7,950 bases of DNA from NCBI GenBank assembly GCA_020445005.1, contig JAGRHM010000028.1:1-7950 (forward strand). The letters are read 5' to 3'. A program made the translations under genes and the position numbers. Each line of letters opens with the position of its first letter. Positions within the stretch are counted from its first letter, which is position 1. A model generated the notes under the pieces. The model had not been told where the DNA came from. It worked only from the letters and a program-made list of their open reading frames with translations, and searched no databases. This stretch comes from Candidatus Competibacteraceae bacterium. GTDB lineage: Bacteria; Pseudomonadota; Gammaproteobacteria; Competibacterales; Competibacteraceae. This document shows positions 5,557 to 7,950 of the stretch, in pieces.

Positions 5557-7950
5557 AGCCAAGCGGTGCCTGTAGCCGCGCCGACCTGGTGCGGGCGCTG
5601 GCCAAGCGCGATCCCACGCTGGCCGACGCGCTCGCGGGTTTGATCGGGTTCGAGGTTGCTACCGAACCCACCCCGGCAACCGATGCGGTAACGATGACAA
5701 TGGAGATGGGTGTTGCACTCGATGCGATTCTTGTCCGTCCACCGGAATATCAAATCGATGCCCGCCCGCTGATCGAAATTCCTTTCTGGTGCCTCGAAGA
5801 CTACGAGGCTGTCGTGCCCGAGGAGCCCAGCCCAGAACGCCGGACCATTCCCGTCGAAACGGTCGTTTGGCGTAACCGCCCTCCTGCCCCGCCTGCTCTC
5901 CGCTTGCTCGCGTCTTGGCGCGAACTGCAATCGCGCTTGCGCATCGCCCTGGCCGAGCCGCGCGAGGGGCAGGAGATCGACGTTGATCGGATTGTGCGCC
6001 GCCTGAGTTGCGGCCAGTGGCTGAATCGCTTGCCGCGCGAGCAACGTCGCCGGTGGGGGTCATGCCTGCAACTCGTTATCGACCGCAGCGAGCATCTGGC
6101 GCCGTACTGGACCGATCAGGACCAGGTGCGCGGCGAACTGGGGCGGTTGTTTTCGGTTCAGGATCTGGAACAGGCCGTGTTCCACGAAGGCTTGGACGAG
6201 CCACGCTTGCTGAGCGTGTCTGTATCCGACGGTTATCGACCGCCGCCGGGCGGCGTGGTGCTGGTGCTGGGCGATCTCGGTTGCCTGACAGCGCGGGCGG
6301 TGGACGAGGGCAATCCCTGGCTCGATCTCGGACGGCGCATCGCAGCGGCCGGTAGCCGGCCAGTGGCGCTGCTGCCTTGTCCGCCCGAGCGTTGTTCGAC
6401 GACCTTGCGGTCCGTTTGGCAACTCGTCCCGTGGGAGCGCCCTCGCAGTTCTGCGGTCACCGACCGCCGCATTTTGCGCCAGCGTGCGGAGCGTCTGTTG
6501 CGGCTGGTCTCTCCGGCCGTGCGCATCGAACCGGGCTTTCTGCGCGCGGTGCGCTTGAGTCTGGGCGCGGACGAAGCCGACGCCGGTACGGAGTCCGATG
6601 TCTGGCAGCACCCGGCCATTGCTAGCACCCACAGCGAGGCTGCCACGCTCGACCCCAATCGCGCCAAGGCATTACGCGCCGCCTTCGCGGCTGAACCCAT
6701 CGACCGCCAGCGGCAAATACTGGCCCTGTTGCGCGTCTGGCGCGGCCCTCTGCCGCAAGAAATCTGGTTCGAGGAAATCCGCGAGCTCACGCCGGTTTCG
6801 CGCGAAGCGTTGCCCGAGGCGGCGGACCTGGAAGATGCTCGTTGCTTCTTCGATTCCATCGGCGACCGGCTCGAACCGACCCCCGATGGCTCCACCGATC
6901 CCGCCGTCGGTGCCTGGATAGATCGGGTTCGCGCGCGCGCCACCGACGACTTCTGGACCATTGATGAAGTCGGCACTCGCATGCTGCGCATCGATTGGTT
7001 GCGGAACCGACATCGCCCAGATTACCGACCTCCAGTCCCGTGCGACCCGGCGCTGCTACCGCCGCCGCTAGGACAACCCGAGTATCGTTACGAGTTGCGC
7101 CAGGAAGGCGATGAGCTGGTTGTGGTCCCGGCCCCGCCCACGGCGGCGGTCAGCACAACCGATGCGGGCAGCCTCTTGGGCACTCTGCGTACCGTCAATC
7201 AGCTTGTTCAAATCCTTAGAACCGCTCCCGCCAGCGCCGACCACGATCCTTCCTTCTGGCGCTCCGGCCAATCGCCAAGCTGGGCCGACGACTGGGGCAC
7301 GGACGACTACGGTCACTGGGTCACCTTCAGCGTCGAAGGGGTCACCCAAAAAATGCGCTGGATCGAACCCGGCGTGTTCCAGATGGGTTCGCCGGAAAAC
7401 GAGCCGGAACGATTGAGTGATGAAGGCCCCCAGCATCCCGTGACGATCGGCCAGGGCTTCTGGCTGTTCGACACCGCCTGCACCCAGGCGCTGTGGGAAG
7501 CCGTGATGGGCAAGAGCCCGAGCAGGTTCAAAGGCGATGACCGGCCGGTGGAAAACGTCCGTTGGAACGATTGCCAGGACTTCATCAAGCGGTTGAACGA
7601 GCGTCTGTCCGGACTCGACCCGACGCTGCCCTCCGAAGCGCAATGGGAATATGCCTGCCGCGCTGGGACGACCACCCCATTCAGCTTCGGAGACAACATC
7701 ACCCCCGAGCAGGTCAATTACAACAGCAATTATCCCTACGCGGGTGGCAAAAAGGGTCGCTATCGGCAAGAAACCGTGCCGGTGGCCAGCCTGCCGCCGA
7801 ACCCGTGGGGCTTGTACGAAATGCACGGCAACGTCTGGGAGTGGTGCCAAGACCACTGGCACGATAACTACCGGGGCACTCCGGGCAACGGCTCAGCGTG
7901 GGAAGACCGCGATGTCGGCGCGGACCGTGTCCTGCGCGGCGGGTCCTGGA
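5553..7950 (+). CDS. vWA-like / formylglycine-generating-enzyme (FGE/SUMF1) fusion protein, 3' end cut by the window
   Basis: One frame stays open from GTG 5553 to the right edge (799 codons, no stop). Residues about 1-160 are an N-terminal region with a short helical start and a Pro-rich segment. Residues about 165-285 look like a vWA domain of the SAV_2336-like kind: hydrophobic strand LQLVIDRSEH (172-181) in the place of the DxSxS metal site, and VVLVLGDLG (235-243) in the place of the later strand with its Asp. The metal site is degenerate, with His181 where the last Ser would be. Residues about 300-590 are unassigned. From about 595 an FGE-sulfatase domain runs: MRWIEPGVFQMGSPENEPE, VENVRWNDCQDFI, LPSEAQWEYACRAGTT, LYEMHGNVWEW and RVLRGGSW at the edge. 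Roughly 60-80 residues, including the usual catalytic Cys positions and the GFR segment, lie outside. FGE-fold domains may oxidise Cys, act on other substrates, or only bind ligands. The GTG is chosen for its GTGA overlap with the MoxR gene. Confidence 0.82.
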   Translation, partial: MKPSGACSRADLVRALAKRDPTLADALAGLIGFEVATEPTPATDAVTMTMEMGVALDAILVRPPEYQIDARPLIEIPFWCLEDYEAVVPEEPSPERRTIPVETVVWRNRPPAPPALRLLASWRELQSRLRIALAEPREGQEIDVDRIVRRLSCGQWLNRLPREQRRRWGSCLQLVIDRSEHLAPYWTDQDQVRGELGRLFSVQDLEQAVFHEGLDEPRLLSVSVSDGYRPPPGGVVLVLGDLGCLTARAVDEGNPWLDLGRRIAAAGSRPVALLPCPPERCSTTLRSVWQLVPWERPRSSAVTDRRILRQRAERLLRLVSPAVRIEPGFLRAVRLSLGADEADAGTESDVWQHPAIASTHSEAATLDPNRAKALRAAFAAEPIDRQRQILALLRVWRGPLPQEIWFEEIRELTPVSREALPEAADLEDARCFFDSIGDRLEPTPDGSTDPAVGAWIDRVRARATDDFWTIDEVGTRMLRIDWLRNRHRPDYRPPVPCDPALLPPPLGQPEYRYELRQEGDELVVVPAPPTAAVSTTDAGSLLGTLRTVNQLVQILRTAPASADHDPSFWRSGQSPSWADDWGTDDYGHWVTFSVEGVTQKMRWIEPGVFQMGSPENEPERLSDEGPQHPVTIGQGFWLFDTACTQALWEAVMGKSPSRFKGDDRPVENVRWNDCQDFIKRLNERLSGLDPTLPSEAQWEYACRAGTTTPFSFGDNITPEQVNYNSNYPYAGGKKGRYRQETVPVASLPPNPWGLYEMHGNVWEWCQDHWHDNYRGTPGNGSAWEDRDVGADRVLRGGSW

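Noticed and set aside
6233..6991. A 252-codon minus-strand open frame rich in Arg and Ser
   Set aside because: Its low-complexity composition is typical of an antisense shadow, and the plus-strand frame is continuous across it from 5553 to the edge.
7068..7862. A 264-codon open frame on the minus strand opposite the vWA-FGE gene
   Set aside because: The plus-strand frame encodes recognisable FGE motifs over the same stretch; the antisense product has no recognisable domain and is expected by chance in GC-rich coding DNA.

Overview
The window reads as a gammaproteobacterial chromosome. The gene order proA-nadD-rsfS-rlmH is the conserved block seen, for example, in Pseudomonas, where it continues into mrdA/pbpA-rodA. 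Base composition is moderately GC-rich. A Competibacter-like or other environmental gammaproteobacterium would fit, but the sequence alone does not fix the genus. All genes lie on the plus strand.

Left part (1-1735), housekeeping: the C-terminus of ProA (proline synthesis), then NadD (NAD synthesis), RsfS (ribosome silencing factor) and RlmH (23S rRNA pseudouridine methyltransferase), tightly spaced and probably co-transcribed. At 1758-2306 follows a small stand-alone HD hydrolase of the MESH1/RelA-SpoT hydrolase type, where the cell-wall genes would be expected in relatives.

Right part (2348 to the right edge), accessory: a three-gene, translationally coupled operon that looks like a conflict (anti-phage or self/non-self) system. 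Gene A (738 aa) has an N-terminal trypsin-like domain whose catalytic His is replaced by Tyr, an unassigned middle region, a TIR domain with its catalytic Glu intact, a Pro/Ser linker and a C-terminal helical module. Gene B (331 aa) is a MoxR-type AAA+ ATPase with complete Walker motifs. Gene C (at least 799 aa, running off the right edge) has a vWA-like domain with a degenerate metal site, fused to a formylglycine-generating-enzyme (FGE/SUMF1) domain that is cut off about where its catalytic cysteines would lie. Both junctions are 4-nt GTGA overlaps, implying coordinated production of the three proteins.

Inferred model: the MoxR ATPase and the vWA protein form the usual MoxR-vWA chaperone-like switch. 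The inactive protease fold and the FGE-like domain would serve as sensing or ligand-binding modules. The TIR domain would be the NAD-consuming effector. Systems combining MoxR, vWA, trypsin-like and effector domains have been described by comparative genomics. The combination here of a pseudo-protease-TIR fusion and a vWA-FGE fusion is the part most worth following. The neighbouring HD hydrolase may or may not belong to it.

No tRNA, rRNA, CRISPR array, insertion sequence or convincing intrinsic terminator was seen. No stretch over 300 bases lacks a gene.
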